A stretch of DNA of 64,000 nucleotides from Armatimonadota bacterium (GCA_018268375.1 JAFDWS010000002.1:1178001-1242000), one strand, 5' to 3'; numbered from the stretch's first letter, positions 50,201 through 59,300 are shown. Translations and numbers: made by a program. The notes: generated by a model from the sequence alone, not told the origin.

Positions 50201-51166
50201 AAGGTCACCGATCACGGCAGTCTCGTTGCGCGACGCCGTCGTTCTCCAAGGATATTGCTCAACGCCGCCGCCAATCGGGGGAGCGTTCAGGTGGCCCACG
50301 ATCGGTGAGGCGACGTACGTGGCCACGCCGCTCTTGCTCAAGTTGACCAACTGGCAGGCGTCCGCATAGACCACCTGACGGTTGATGAGCGTCGGATCGT
50401 TGTTCAGGTTGGGATCCAAATACTGGCCGTTCTCACCGACAGGAGCGATGTTGTACAGCCGCACCGTAAGCGTGTTGCCGGTCGGCATGAAGACCGTGCT
50501 TGTGTCGTCCCCGTTGTTGCCGAGGCGGACGAAGCCGCCCGCATGACGGTCGTAATCGATCACGTCGACGTGGTTCCCGCCGCTTGCGCCCTCGACCCGG
50601 ACCACCCAATACTTCTGGGGGAACCGATAATCAGGAGTGCCGATACCGCCAACGTCGGTCGGGCCGACGGGCAGGTTGAAGTACATCTCGTAAGAGCTGC
50701 CTGCAGTCAGCCCGGTGAAGGTGAAGGTGTACTGGTTGCTCGGGTTGACGCTTTGAGTCGGATCATCCGCGTTAGATCCCTTGACCAGCCCGCTATAACG
50801 GTAGATGGAAGTCCCCAACACGCCCTGGTAGTAGCCGTAAGCAACGGTTCTCGCGCCCGTGGCGCTCGTCCATGAATTGGCCGGGTTTTGCGCGGTCGTG
50901 CCCGTTCCGCTGTTCTCGTCATTGTCGAGATAGCTTCGGACGGCCGAGACGGGATCCCACCAGCGGAGGAAGCCACGTCCAATATCGTTGTATTGGTTCG
51001 GCGGAAACGCACCTGCGTTGATGTCCACCGGCAAACCGGTCCTGGCCGAGTTCCCCGAATGCATCGGGAAGTCCTGCGCCATCGCCATGAAGGCGAAAGT
51101 GGCGAGAACCACGGTCACGGAGCCGATCTGCCCCAGCTTGCGAAGAATGGTCTTCTTGGTCAACAT
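44237..51166 (-). CDS. Giant secreted beta-propeller protein B (PilY1 position)
   Basis: A 2309-residue exported protein: signal peptide about 1-31 (VTVVLATFAFMAMA|QD), two golvesin/carbohydrate-binding-like beta domains (about 130-275 and 430-530, each ending near ADAxxxV), a PQQ-type beta-propeller with repeated LVAMENGRIYCMDAHG-like blades (about 545-955), then about 1350 residues of Asn/Pro/Gly-rich beta sequence I cannot assign. It is the last gene before pilM. Position, size and propeller suggest a PilY1-like tip adhesin or surface protein. Homology to PilY1 itself is not shown. Start chosen at ATG 51166 because it opens the signal peptide; AGGA lies upstream. Confidence 0.75.
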   Translation of the reverse strand: MLTKKTILRKLGQIGSVTVVLATFAFMAMAQDFPMHSGNSARTGLPVDINAGAFPPNQYNDIGRGFLRWWDPVSAVRSYLDNDENSGTGTTAQNPANSWTSATGARTVAYGYYQGVLGTSIYRYSGLVKGSNADDPTQSVNPSNQYTFTFTGLTAGSSYEMYFNLPVGPTDVGGIGTPDYRFPQKYWVVRVEGASGGNHVDVIDYDRHAGGFVRLGNNGDDTSTVFMPTGNTLTVRLYNIAPVGENGQYLDPNLNNDPTLINRQVVYADACQLVNLSKSGVATYVASPIVGHLNAPPIGGGVEQYPWRTTASRNETAVIGDLNRTYNYGITTSFDFAGATIGGPFSGRFNKIWSWPVMRPRDNSDAEASRFGRDKRDWLMATGKDRVDQKIQVDNLNGGASFTGGFVAIPGNASNIGPDYMQTASVAGAATQEATFTANIPNGNYFVDVWLPGDPGLAKKVTVNIMEGLATLDSLELDQDGAQGWVRIPFQPEEGYASNDPQPLSVVITNHTGDAGSVGRPIVADAVRFVRQADVGVDSTPLQATTTIQTGGGPVTRDVTLVAMENGRIYCMDAHGDPNTGAPPTVYWTYPTEGTPDPNAVSTEDGKDRIAEMPFGFDMSSAMVANVGGTDLLYIASRNGKVYCIEMSGRGDGTTRRRWTYPDDYDPTPGFQNIPMQPGLQPIVGSVAMATANGGVPVVLVPTQEGRILALDATGNAATRKTSIVWQYPLAIDPVLGPIRQTPVVAFGKVYFGAAPFQNSTVGHVYALNEADGTLAFDQDGAAAGGFARFAQGSPVAVPGAQLVAPAGAWNGTADVGADRIFVCDQSGNFASIDAANGNVMWNSFEIGVGAAGPLRFSYCTEYDNSGALEQDIPTVFVSGLDGRLTGMNAVGLQNKNNRYKVWGYSLDGQAQLATTANGGFAGVVPDHSWMYAADSTGFLYAFNSINDFSVVPLMPGVPPGIPSPPDNDPGIDELNNAIDPSKIVLLSPADYDDLREKSDSTGVATADVTGAVGRQIVRRHYDFGETLNILVYDLPTLGGANANYYLEIEVSSPGRPVQRTQVPVRPYSDNGNLNYIIRGIPLMTTGVGGSSPGPNFLTVRAVAPGNRGMQGTAYHLPKPPTFNPKLASDFFVANPLALAYLDNNGNLASSVTFPSNAQAVKIETDDSNARWGLYNLNGNSATDQNPTGGPVEPLGYVGPDLRSKSEPIAHGSVGVQQLYVFDRSLMTLLMGRGLSGVRVGPRDVAWVKDPGDPLTGGVYKPLAANGVSYPGFEDYPLAVPNTSRDYPDVGRDALGITANLFGQAQNPLYQSGIDLNQPTYRATDFQTYRSNVGFELQMDRNLSQTVFEMNLNVPRFQPPSKQGYYGSQVLFVDFQSGSPVSDPTQGPFRTFGLGLNVAVDERVSFRTPTIDLSSLPEGGAYNGGAGFGPLNPWDPTTAFSPWNPAFSNLFQTFSVANEGNVNNLNLRVAKYFFDANGNRPVELFMPGQHELAWLDASLHLHSTFDLRFSPGVLVGASAQGFDALGRNILQKPRPRDVIGTQFNVNPKSRPNANLRTAGNYLYDPNVITPGDPKVGVSAPIGAPAGQYIRKLFVFEDSDTGNNVNADNPSLGTNEPFTDPGANFKFTVRESRLTNRPTTKSAPMVENLNITNDNLLWSNTSPTAMRDGLGNMYVAWSSNRVDAANNIGWPAKQRVEGDLLNPEKWRIYVGSLRSILGNTLGESPINELNAWSNDAPDRWFRQSLVLDPPTTVFDVDTANGETLDLTTVGFGSPAFPTGGFFNQLDAPVDTGRQWFTGRYLAYIGEAVKHDSAGNATQLSQIMLTPIEVGADGSVTANGVIACPIDSSSRKSKLSLTEVGDNAAVYSSSFSNGLGQIIWDTYDGNTWRQGSLRLGPAFENLGSPSAVLRRYRNSGNQGSARVNLTFTGKIKGRRFSEVYMARLTANASTGFPTGRNPLQPYGTVNQPWVDEVTVDPATDVYWTPGQQWTQDQPSIDAVDIRTDPNNPATTIWDGDTNTRVFDVYSGVLKFNSKLGGEVSIDTNNGSIRFTGAVLKRNTRLFALYRPTILRVNEGTGANYRSAATAFDDRFIGVRVVPSNPQRNLLGDLQNWVGDPNPPTPGTALRWDRLIQAYTRTSGDGTAATRPFYQSMRPGVQLDYSIQTDQNGTATFFSVNWDVTGQGVPAAEHYGQFDPATGRFFTLAGNEDTYVDVTYDAVDENGRFVARRVERHRVRWIPEIVEQAVPIEQVGNESALSIAIDPLNGPFNNVDPQTGRRPGLLWLFWSSARTGQPDVFFQTVAPRFSPRRPNQ

Positions 51167-51179
51167 GGATACGTCATCC

Positions 51180-54100
51180 TCATTGCCGTTGCGCAAAGAC
51201 AGGGGCAATGATCCCCCTGATTCCTTGCACCGGCGGTAGTTCAAATTTGGTGCTGAGCCGGTTAAAGCCCAGGTTTGCCCTGTTCAAGGCGTAAGCAGGG
51301 TCTTCAGGCAGCGTGTTGGCGTCGGCAAACGAGCCGTCCACAAGGATCACCTCGCCGTCGAACGTCGCTCCGCTCAGCTTCTTCCCGACAAACCCATTGA
51401 CGACGAGCACTTCGCCGGAATCAAGGCGCTGCGCGTACATCGGCCTGAAGCTCTGCGGGTTGAGCCCAAGCTGCCCCAGCGTCCACGGCCCGGTGCCTCG
51501 GGGGTGCCGCATCCCGACATAGGCCTCGATCGGCAACATCCACCGAACGACCCAGGGCTTCGACTGCTGCGTGGTGTCCTGCACAAGTTCATAGACGCCA
51601 GTTGCGTCGGTCACCATGACTGACAAAACCCGGTTGCCTTGATAATCGACATAGCGAAGCGAGATCGAATTCAAGCCGACCAACTTCTGAGTGCGCGACG
51701 GCTGGTCAGCGGTCGGCAGGAAGTAGCCGTAGTTGCCCGAACCGACCGGGAATTCGCCGATGAAGGTGTTCTGCAGGATTGGGGGCCGGATGAACTCACG
51801 GATCACCGTAGAGTCCTTGCCGTCGTAGAGGACCACGCCGCCGTAGCCGCTGTTGCGGTCCGAGTTCTGGCCAGACCCGTCCAAACCGAGGGAGACCGGA
51901 CCTGGCTCGACGTTGCCGAAGCCGAAGGCGACCACATCATGGCGCGTCCCGTTCACGTCCTGGACTGTTCTCGCGATGCTGTTGTAACTGTAGTCCTTTC
52001 CAGAAAGCTCTTCCGGCGTGTGCCAGCTCAGCACACCAAAGGCTTGCTTGAACTGCCCGGAAGCCGGAGGATCCTCGTACTGCACGATGCCGATGTTCCG
52101 CAAGGTCGTCGGATTGACCTCGTAGCGGTCGACCACCTCGATAACTCGGTTGTTTCCAGAGTCCGCAATGAGCATGTGCACCCACCGCTCGAGCGGCCGC
52201 GGATTCGAATAAGGGTTGTTGGCTTGCTGGACCAAGGTCTCCCACGAGAGCACGTCCTTCGGCCTCTTCAGCTTCAAGGACTCCGTGGCGGCCATGCCTG
52301 CCGCAGCTCCCTGGTTGTTCACTTGATCAGGAGCAAACCGCGGGTCGACCTTGAAGCTCTCGACACTTCTGAGTTCCCGACCCGCCCCGTCCAAGCGCAC
52401 AACGCGGTCGTTGCCCGTGTCGACGATCCAATAGCCGTTTCCGCCGGCCGCATACATGCGATTGGGCTCGCTGAGTTGGCGGACGTTGGTGCTGACCGTC
52501 GTCGGTGAGGTGCGCCCACCGATCAGCGTCTGGTCAGTGGCCCAAATTGGGTTGCCAGCAGGGTCGAACCGGCCAATCCGACCGGAGTCAACAACATAAA
52601 AGTCCGCCCGGCTGAAGGCATAGACGCTTTGCGTGCTCGTGACCGCCAGCGAATCGTCACCAGCAGCCAGGTTGGCCACGCCATCGTCCTCGATGGCCGC
52701 CTGCAGAATCCGGATCCGGAGGTCGTCGACATCGGACAAGCCTTTGAACTGAGGCCACTTGATCGAATCGGCACCGCGGATGTCGCTCCAGTTTCCGTTG
52801 CCAACCGTGTCCTCGATGACGTTCAACTGGGTCGTCCAGGGACGGACCGAGTTGGCGCGTAGGAACTCGTTGTTCGGACTGATGTTGGCATCGAGTGCGA
52901 ACATCAAGCCCCTTGGCTGGAAGCCAGGCTGACCGCTGATGAGACCGGGGAGAACACTCGCGCCGCCCTGGTAGAGGGTCTGCCCCGCCACCACTGGCCC
53001 CGCTCCAGGCGAATAGCCGTCGAACACGACATACCAGTTGAGCGGGTTCCATCTGCCGGAAGACCGCCCCGCGATCAAGCGGCCGTTGTCAGAAAGGGCC
53101 TCAGGCTCGACGAGCGTGTCTGTCTGGCCGCCTCGGCGGAGGATCAAAGGCAAGCTCGTGTTGATCGAATCGCGGATGCGCCCTCGAGTCACGTTCATCA
53201 GCGAGTTCAGAATGACCCGAGACCGGGTGGTGCCGGGGATGGCTTCGACCGTGAACTGTCCCGGCTGGAGCACCGAGTATTGCTCGGGCACTGCCTTGTT
53301 AGAGCTCAGAGCAGGGTCGCACTGAACAAGCGTAAAGTTGTTGTCCGTGCTCGCGACCTCAAAGCTCGGTTGACCAATGTCAGCCTTGAAGGACAGCAAC
53401 ACGCCGACAGGAATGAAGCCGTTCTTCATTCCCCGGGCCATCACGAACAAGTTGTCGCCGCGAATGACCGGCCCGCTTGTGAACTGCCACGTGGAGATTG
53501 ATCCCGCCAAGAACGGGATCATCGTCGTCAGGTTGTCTTCGTCGGTCAAAACCGGAGGCATGACGACCTGGTCTGCCGCACCCGTGGAGTTGTTCAGCTG
53601 CATTGTCAGCTGGTCGTAGACCTCAAACCGGGACTGCATCGTGAAGTTGCCCGGGCCACGGTTCTCCTTGAACGAGTAGACCGTCCCGCCGGGAACGTTG
53701 CCGCTCGCGTACGAGGAGACCAAATAAACCATTCCCGATGCAGCCAGAGCCGGGGACCCGACGATCACCCTCGAGTCGGAATTGTCGTCAGGAAGCTCCA
53801 AGTTGCCGCGGATGTAGTTCTCAAAAGACGGTGCGAACGGCCCTGTGCCCGCTTGCCCCCAGTCAACGGTGTAGTCGACCCTGAACGCGACATCGTCGTT
53901 CGGGTTGTTCGGCGTCAGCCGCCCGTCAAGATCGAGACCGCCCGTCTGGACATTGGTGAACATCAAGACTCCGCGGGAAGGCTCAGAAGGGGCAGATGCG
54001 CTTCCAAAGATGTTCTGGACGATGTTCGCCGGTACCGGGTCACCGTTCGGGTACATGAGCGAGATCTTCAGCCCCAAGCTGGCGTAGGTCGGTCCGCCGG

Positions 54101-56009
54101 GATGGTTGAGCATGATCGGCAGCGCGTTATAGGACGCGCGCGTCGTCAAGGTCAAGACCCCGCCGACCGTGTCGTACTCCTTTCGGATCGGAGACTCCGC
54201 CCTTGCGCCGAGCCAGATGCTCGTTAAGCCCGCGGGCCGGGGAGTGATGCCCGTCGAGGATTGGGTGGCGGCATAGACAACGCGGTCGAGGCCACCGGAA
54301 CCGTCTTGGATCGGAATGTAGCCGACCGTCGACGAGGCCGAAGGCTCGGCGAAGCGGCTCGAGCTGTACATCGCCCAGTCGTTGGTGCCGTTGTTCACGA
54401 CGACCGCGTACTGCAGGTCGATGAGCCAAACCCTGCCCGTCGTACCGACGACGGAATTCGCCGAGTCGGTAATGAAAACCAGGCTCTCTTGGACGGTCGG
54501 CGCGAACGGGCCCGCGTTGTTCGCGGCTGTTCCCGAAGGCGGGCTGATCGTCCGCATGGGCGGCCAGTTACCGAGGACGGCCTGGTTCGTCACGCCGTCC
54601 GCGTCGAGGTCAAAGACGTAAACGTTGCTGTTTTCGTCCGTGACCCAGACCTGGTCCGTCGGCGTAAAGCCAGGCCGGTTCGGGTCTGTGAGCTGAGTGT
54701 TTGGCGATTCGACTACGGTCGGCGCCGAGAGCCGGGCGCCCAAAGGCGGGCTGACCCAGACCACGTCGGCAAGCGACCCGATCAGGTTGGTGAGGCCATC
54801 GTCGGCGTTACCATCGCCATCAAGATCGCGGTCCGGTCGGGCGTCGTAGCACACGACCTGGTTGCCCATCGTCACGATCACTCGGCCTTTATAGAGAGCA
54901 GGCTGCTGCCCGACATTGAACGTCCCGCCCGGGCGGTCCTGGAACCGGCGCAGCAGGGGCGCGGTCAAGTCGACGCTACCGCTGGAAAGGTGGCGCGGGC
55001 CGTTGTCCTTACTCACGGCGAGGCCGCCGAGAGACACGACGTTCAGCGCGAACTTTGCGGCGGCGACGAAACTCGCATCGTTCGGCACGTTGTAGCCCCG
55101 AAAACCGCGGTTGATCAAGTAGCCGTTCGGGTTCGTTGGGTCGTATCCACGGTTCAAGTTGCCGGTGATGCCCCGGCTTGTCACGACCATGTAGCCCTGG
55201 CCGATGCGGCCGACACTGACGGTGTTCTGGTTGTTCCCAGTGCCAGCCACCGCCTGCATCGAGTTCGAATCGATCACGATCCACTTGTTGACCGTCTCAA
55301 TCGAGCCCATGGCCCCGTTTGCGAGGGCGGCCGTCACGATTTGCTGGCCAGCAGGAACCGGAAAATCGGTCATGGCCAGCTCGTTCAAAGTCAACGGGTT
55401 CGGAAACTGGAGGAGCGGATGGAAGAGGTTGGCGTCGACGGCACCGCTGTTCACGTTCCAAGCGAACGGAAACGGTAGCGGATTGACGTTGTCGAGCGTT
55501 ATGTTCGCCGTGGAGTCATTGATCAGGTCCACCCACAGAACGCCGCCTTGGTCGACATAGCGCCGCAACTTGTCTCGCTCCGCGGGGTTGACGAGCAAGG
55601 GGCGACTAATTGACAAGCTCAACACATCGTAAGAGGCGAGGGTCTTGTCGTCCACTGTGTCCAAGGGCACTTCCCAATAAGGCGCCGTGTTCTTGGTGAG
55701 TCTCGTGCCGACCGCCGGAGTCGCCGCATCGAGGACCGTCCAACGGGCCTGAACACCGCTCGTCAGCACCGTCGGCCCGACCGGGTTGGAGAACGTCCAT
55801 TTCGCAGGCTTGACCGTCGCGTCCTGATCCAGGTTCCCCCAAACGTGAGGCGCCGTGTTCGCCGCCACGTTGTTCTGGGTCATCCCAGGCAGAACGAGCA
55901 CGCCGGCCTTGACTTGAACCGACGCCTGGGCATAGTTCAAAGGCTGGGCCAAGGCGAGTGGCGCCGATAGCAGGACAAGCAGGAGGACGATCGAGCGTTT
56001 CAAGTTCAC
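51180..56009 (-). CDS. Giant secreted beta-propeller protein A (PilY1 position)
   Basis: A 1609-residue exported protein: signal peptide about 1-21 (LLVLLSAPLALA|QP), a DUF4350-like segment (about 120-175, LRRYVDQGGVLWVDLIN), a PQQ-like region (about 370-560) with a Ca-loop-like DRDLDGDGNADDG, and NHL-type repeats (about 1130-1340: YWIVDTGNDRVVRLDGAG, MLIADSGNNRVIEVVDRYE). No membrane anchor is visible. It begins with a GTG that overlaps the PilX-like stop (GTGA) and ends 13 bases before protein B, so it is translationally coupled with the pseudopilins and is probably assembled with them. Confidence 0.78.
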   Translation of the reverse strand: MNLKRSIVLLLVLLSAPLALAQPLNYAQASVQVKAGVLVLPGMTQNNVAANTAPHVWGNLDQDATVKPAKWTFSNPVGPTVLTSGVQARWTVLDAATPAVGTRLTKNTAPYWEVPLDTVDDKTLASYDVLSLSISRPLLVNPAERDKLRRYVDQGGVLWVDLINDSTANITLDNVNPLPFPFAWNVNSGAVDANLFHPLLQFPNPLTLNELAMTDFPVPAGQQIVTAALANGAMGSIETVNKWIVIDSNSMQAVAGTGNNQNTVSVGRIGQGYMVVTSRGITGNLNRGYDPTNPNGYLINRGFRGYNVPNDASFVAAAKFALNVVSLGGLAVSKDNGPRHLSSGSVDLTAPLLRRFQDRPGGTFNVGQQPALYKGRVIVTMGNQVVCYDARPDRDLDGDGNADDGLTNLIGSLADVVWVSPPLGARLSAPTVVESPNTQLTDPNRPGFTPTDQVWVTDENSNVYVFDLDADGVTNQAVLGNWPPMRTISPPSGTAANNAGPFAPTVQESLVFITDSANSVVGTTGRVWLIDLQYAVVVNNGTNDWAMYSSSRFAEPSASSTVGYIPIQDGSGGLDRVVYAATQSSTGITPRPAGLTSIWLGARAESPIRKEYDTVGGVLTLTTRASYNALPIMLNHPGGPTYASLGLKISLMYPNGDPVPANIVQNIFGSASAPSEPSRGVLMFTNVQTGGLDLDGRLTPNNPNDDVAFRVDYTVDWGQAGTGPFAPSFENYIRGNLELPDDNSDSRVIVGSPALAASGMVYLVSSYASGNVPGGTVYSFKENRGPGNFTMQSRFEVYDQLTMQLNNSTGAADQVVMPPVLTDEDNLTTMIPFLAGSISTWQFTSGPVIRGDNLFVMARGMKNGFIPVGVLLSFKADIGQPSFEVASTDNNFTLVQCDPALSSNKAVPEQYSVLQPGQFTVEAIPGTTRSRVILNSLMNVTRGRIRDSINTSLPLILRRGGQTDTLVEPEALSDNGRLIAGRSSGRWNPLNWYVVFDGYSPGAGPVVAGQTLYQGGASVLPGLISGQPGFQPRGLMFALDANISPNNEFLRANSVRPWTTQLNVIEDTVGNGNWSDIRGADSIKWPQFKGLSDVDDLRIRILQAAIEDDGVANLAAGDDSLAVTSTQSVYAFSRADFYVVDSGRIGRFDPAGNPIWATDQTLIGGRTSPTTVSTNVRQLSEPNRMYAAGGNGYWIVDTGNDRVVRLDGAGRELRSVESFKVDPRFAPDQVNNQGAAAGMAATESLKLKRPKDVLSWETLVQQANNPYSNPRPLERWVHMLIADSGNNRVIEVVDRYEVNPTTLRNIGIVQYEDPPASGQFKQAFGVLSWHTPEELSGKDYSYNSIARTVQDVNGTRHDVVAFGFGNVEPGPVSLGLDGSGQNSDRNSGYGGVVLYDGKDSTVIREFIRPPILQNTFIGEFPVGSGNYGYFLPTADQPSRTQKLVGLNSISLRYVDYQGNRVLSVMVTDATGVYELVQDTTQQSKPWVVRWMLPIEAYVGMRHPRGTGPWTLGQLGLNPQSFRPMYAQRLDSGEVLVVNGFVGKKLSGATFDGEVILVDGSFADANTLPEDPAYALNRANLGFNRLSTKFELPPVQGIRGIIAPVFAQRQ

Positions 56010-59000
56010 GGGTTCACCTCGCCGTAGTAGGCCAGGGTTGGGCTGACGGGCAGCCTCGGCATGGGTGGCAGGACCGATCCGTTTTCATCGGTCCGCACCG
56101 GGATGATCGTGTTCGCGCCCGGATCCCACACGCCACCATTGACCAACATCGGGTCGTGGGTGACGATCAGGTTCGGGATCGCAGGCACCAAGTTCGGGTC
56201 GTTGCCGGAGAGGTGCGAGGTCGGAATCCGAAGGCCGGTCGAGCCGAGCTGGCGAGGAATCCATCCCCACTTCTTCATCCACTCCGCTTGAGCGCTGATC
56301 GGCGCTGGCATGTTCTCGCTGACCGATCCGAGGATCGAGACCTTGACGTCAAGGGGTTCGGCATAGAACGGCACCGAAGGCGTGTGGCCAAACAACTCGA
56401 ACCTGCGCTGGTTCGCCTGGTCGTCGGTCATGCCGGCGTAGATGCTGGCGGCAGTGCGGTCCAGCCAGTTGCGCCGCGAGTCTTGGCTGTTGCCGTTGAA
56501 CCAGTTGCCCGGAATCACGAAGTAACAGCCTTCCTCGGCGTAAAGGGCGGCCTCGATCCGCACGTCGTGCGGGGCGATCGCCGTCCGGCTGGCAAGGAAG
56601 TTCTTCATCGGGGCCTGGCCGACGCCGTTCATCCGGACCCGGAACAGGGTCGGGTCTTGGACGGCGAGCGAATAGTTGCCCAACGCGCCGTTGGCCGGAA
56701 CTAGTTGCCTACCGTTGTAATTGAAGGTTCCGTTGGCGATCGCGAACTCGATGGCCTCGAACTTCGGGTAGGCGTTGATGGTCGGGTTGCCAAGGCCGTA
56801 CACCGGGATGTTGCCGATCCCCGTGAAGTAACCGGCGGCCGCGTTGAAAGTCTCGTTGACTAAGCCAAAGGTGAACGAGCGCGGGAAGAGGTATGGGCTC
56901 CAGGTTCCCAGCAGCGCATAGCTCGTGGGCAAGACGTCCATCGAGACAAAGGCGGGCCCGTTGTCGTCGGCAGAACTGTTGATCAGGATGTCCGCGTTCA
57001 TCGGGGTGTTGGAACCCGCTGCGACGTAACTGCTGGCATAAGGCCGCCAGGTGGAAGGATTCACCGGGTTGCCACCCAAGGACGCAGGCGTCGCCGGGTC
57101 GAGGAGGAACTCAGTTTCCAACTGAATGTCGGGATCTTCCAACTTCAGCTCAAACGGGTTCGGGGTGTCGGGAACCGAGTTCTCGTTCTTCTCGTCGACG
57201 TTCTCGCCGGGTGCCGGGCCGAAGAACATCGTCGTGTTCAAAACCGCATAGTCTCGCGTAAGGACGGCGAAGGCCGACCGGCTCGGGCGGTTGATGACCT
57301 GGCCTGTCAGTTCGTTCACAACGCCCTTGGTGATGCTGCCGTCGACATAAGTGCTTCCCATCGAAACCAGCGTGAGCTGCTGGTCCGTCGGGATGACCCC
57401 TCTGACCCGGACATCGCCTTCGCAGAAGATCACACCGTTGAACAATTGGCCGAACTGGCGGAAGTCGTCGTCGGTCAGGGTCGCACCCGGGCGTCCGACG
57501 AGGTTGCCGTTCACGACGCTGTTCAGGATCATCGGCTGGAACTTGCCGCTACCCAGCGGGTACTCCACCGTCCGCACTCGGAACTTAGCCTTGGTCTTGC
57601 CTGTGCTTGTCCCGTTGGGATTGCGCCAGAACGCGGTCCGGCTCCGGATGTCGCGGGTGATCTCAAATCCGTCAGGCAGGAGCCTGATCGAGGTGGCGAG
57701 CGGAATGTAGTACGGACCCTTCCAGCCTTGCGAAGCAGGGTTGTTGGGATTCAACCAATCGCTCATCAGCGCCTTGACCGCGCTCGATACGATCCTCTCG
57801 TCTTCGGAGTTCGTGTTGCCACGCTCGATGCTATCGACATAGACGCCCCTGCCCAGGCCGAATCGGCCCGTGTTCGCGCCGTTCACGACCACCCCGCTCT
57901 CGCGGGTCTGGACGAGATAGCGGTTCTGTTTGTTCTGGGGATCGACGGTCTGGATCAGACCGGGCTCCTTGCGCGGGATGCCCCTGGGGTAGCCCTCGGC
58001 ATCGGGCGAAGAGAACCCGTCGCGGACCACGCCACCAACGGTCGTAAAGACGCTCTGGTCGCTGTCCAGCAGCGGCCCTTGAAGCAAGACGGGATTGTTG
58101 ACCGTCGACGCGTTCGCGCCGAGATCACTGCGCCACAGGTCGCCGACCCGATCGTAGTATGTGCGTGAGACCAGAAGGGCCGACTGGTTATTGGCGGCTG
58201 TCGTGTGGCCAGAAACGTCAAAGCCCTCGCCCAGCGACGAGTTCAGCGAGACGAGGTGCTCGCCATAAATCGTCAAATCCGCGTTGCAGTAGAGCGAGCC
58301 GAAGCCAGGAATCGTCGACCAGTTGTTGCCGCGGCCAGAGTTCGGTTCAGCGTACACCGAGCCGAGGACCGTCCTCTCGAACACCGGCCGGACATCGTCC
58401 GGATTGTTCGCGAAGGGAGCCTGCGCATCGCCATAGTTGGCGCCCGTTCCGACTTTGTCCCAAGGGGTGGGGTTCCCAGCATTGTTGGCGGGAGGCGTCG
58501 GACACCCGATCTCAGCCGGGCGCGAAACGCGGTCCTTGTTGTGGATGTAGTGGGCGGCCTCGAGCATGCCGATGGACGTGAAAGCCATAAGCTTGCGGGT
58601 CCCAAGGAGCGTGTTGTCCAAACTCTTGAGGCGGGCGATCTCAGACGTCTTCTCAGTGATGTTCGCGTAGTTCGTGACCTTGACGCTCTCAGGGAGCTGG
58701 AGGCTCGGGTCGACACGGGAGCCCTGCAAGAGCGGCCCGGGCCTGCCCACGACGTCAATGGTCAGATAGTTGCGCATCTTGCCGGGGTCGAGGAGTTGCC
58801 CGTTCGGGCTCGCATAGGACTCCATCGCCTCGGGCGCATATCGGATGCGGACGAGGGCGCGGCCACGGTCAAAGAAGACCCTTGAATACGGGCCATAGCC
58901 GTCAGGGCCACCCAAGTCCGGCACATTGGCCAGGCGCGGATCGTTGCTGAACGGCAGCGTCAGGTGCGCGGGGCGAAGATAAAGCGCGTCAGGGTCTTTG

Positions 59001-59281
59001 GTGAACCCGTTGACGTCGATGCCGTTCGGAGGAGTGGGCGAGGGCCGCCAGTCAGCTCCGAGCAACGAATAGCGGAGTTGGTAGTGGGCATACTCGGCGC
59101 CAGCGCGTGCAAGGTCAGTCGCAAGGTTCGTGCGCTGCCCCTTGCTGGCCTGCGTGATGTTCCGACTGATGATGCCTGCAAAGGCCAGTCCGAGGATGAT
59201 GAGGACGCCCAAGATGATCACGGCGATCACGAGGGTCTGCCCCGATCTGTGGTGTCTTCGGTCTCGTTGCATGGTGGTCAT
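56006..59281 (-). CDS. Giant PilX/GspK-like pseudopilin
   Basis: A protein of about 1091 residues. A basic leader (MTTMQRDRRHHRSG) is followed by QTLVIAVIILGVLIILGLAFAG, a prepilin-like helix whose +5 residue is Ile, not Glu. Loss of Glu5 is characteristic of the PilX/GspK pseudopilin that starts the tip. The remaining 1050 residues are extracytoplasmic, Asn/Pro-rich and unassigned; GspK is normally about 330 residues and PilX about 170-200. It lies between the PilW-like and the propeller genes, as pilX does before pilY1. The ATG at 59281 lies after the upstream stop; ATG 59272 is an alternative. Confidence 0.75.
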   Translation of the reverse strand: MTTMQRDRRHHRSGQTLVIAVIILGVLIILGLAFAGIISRNITQASKGQRTNLATDLARAGAEYAHYQLRYSLLGADWRPSPTPPNGIDVNGFTKDPDALYLRPAHLTLPFSNDPRLANVPDLGGPDGYGPYSRVFFDRGRALVRIRYAPEAMESYASPNGQLLDPGKMRNYLTIDVVGRPGPLLQGSRVDPSLQLPESVKVTNYANITEKTSEIARLKSLDNTLLGTRKLMAFTSIGMLEAAHYIHNKDRVSRPAEIGCPTPPANNAGNPTPWDKVGTGANYGDAQAPFANNPDDVRPVFERTVLGSVYAEPNSGRGNNWSTIPGFGSLYCNADLTIYGEHLVSLNSSLGEGFDVSGHTTAANNQSALLVSRTYYDRVGDLWRSDLGANASTVNNPVLLQGPLLDSDQSVFTTVGGVVRDGFSSPDAEGYPRGIPRKEPGLIQTVDPQNKQNRYLVQTRESGVVVNGANTGRFGLGRGVYVDSIERGNTNSEDERIVSSAVKALMSDWLNPNNPASQGWKGPYYIPLATSIRLLPDGFEITRDIRSRTAFWRNPNGTSTGKTKAKFRVRTVEYPLGSGKFQPMILNSVVNGNLVGRPGATLTDDDFRQFGQLFNGVIFCEGDVRVRGVIPTDQQLTLVSMGSTYVDGSITKGVVNELTGQVINRPSRSAFAVLTRDYAVLNTTMFFGPAPGENVDEKNENSVPDTPNPFELKLEDPDIQLETEFLLDPATPASLGGNPVNPSTWRPYASSYVAAGSNTPMNADILINSSADDNGPAFVSMDVLPTSYALLGTWSPYLFPRSFTFGLVNETFNAAAGYFTGIGNIPVYGLGNPTINAYPKFEAIEFAIANGTFNYNGRQLVPANGALGNYSLAVQDPTLFRVRMNGVGQAPMKNFLASRTAIAPHDVRIEAALYAEEGCYFVIPGNWFNGNSQDSRRNWLDRTAASIYAGMTDDQANQRRFELFGHTPSVPFYAEPLDVKVSILGSVSENMPAPISAQAEWMKKWGWIPRQLGSTGLRIPTSHLSGNDPNLVPAIPNLIVTHDPMLVNGGVWDPGANTIIPVRTDENGSVLPPMPRLPVSPTLAYYGEVNP

Positions 59282-59300
59282 CGTTCTGGCTCGTAGGCTC

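Noticed and set aside
44477..50308. Long plus-strand open frames (553 and 505 codons) opposite the 2309-aa gene, and similar ones opposite the other giant genes
   Set aside because: They are Arg/Val/Asp-rich shadows of G+C-rich third-position coding on the minus strand, with no start context, domain or signal peptide.
44237..51166. PQQ-dependent dehydrogenase reading of the propeller repeats
   Set aside because: The blades recur inside a giant exported protein of the pilus cluster, and I see no PQQ-binding Cys pair or catalytic Asp pattern. Structural propeller is the safer call.
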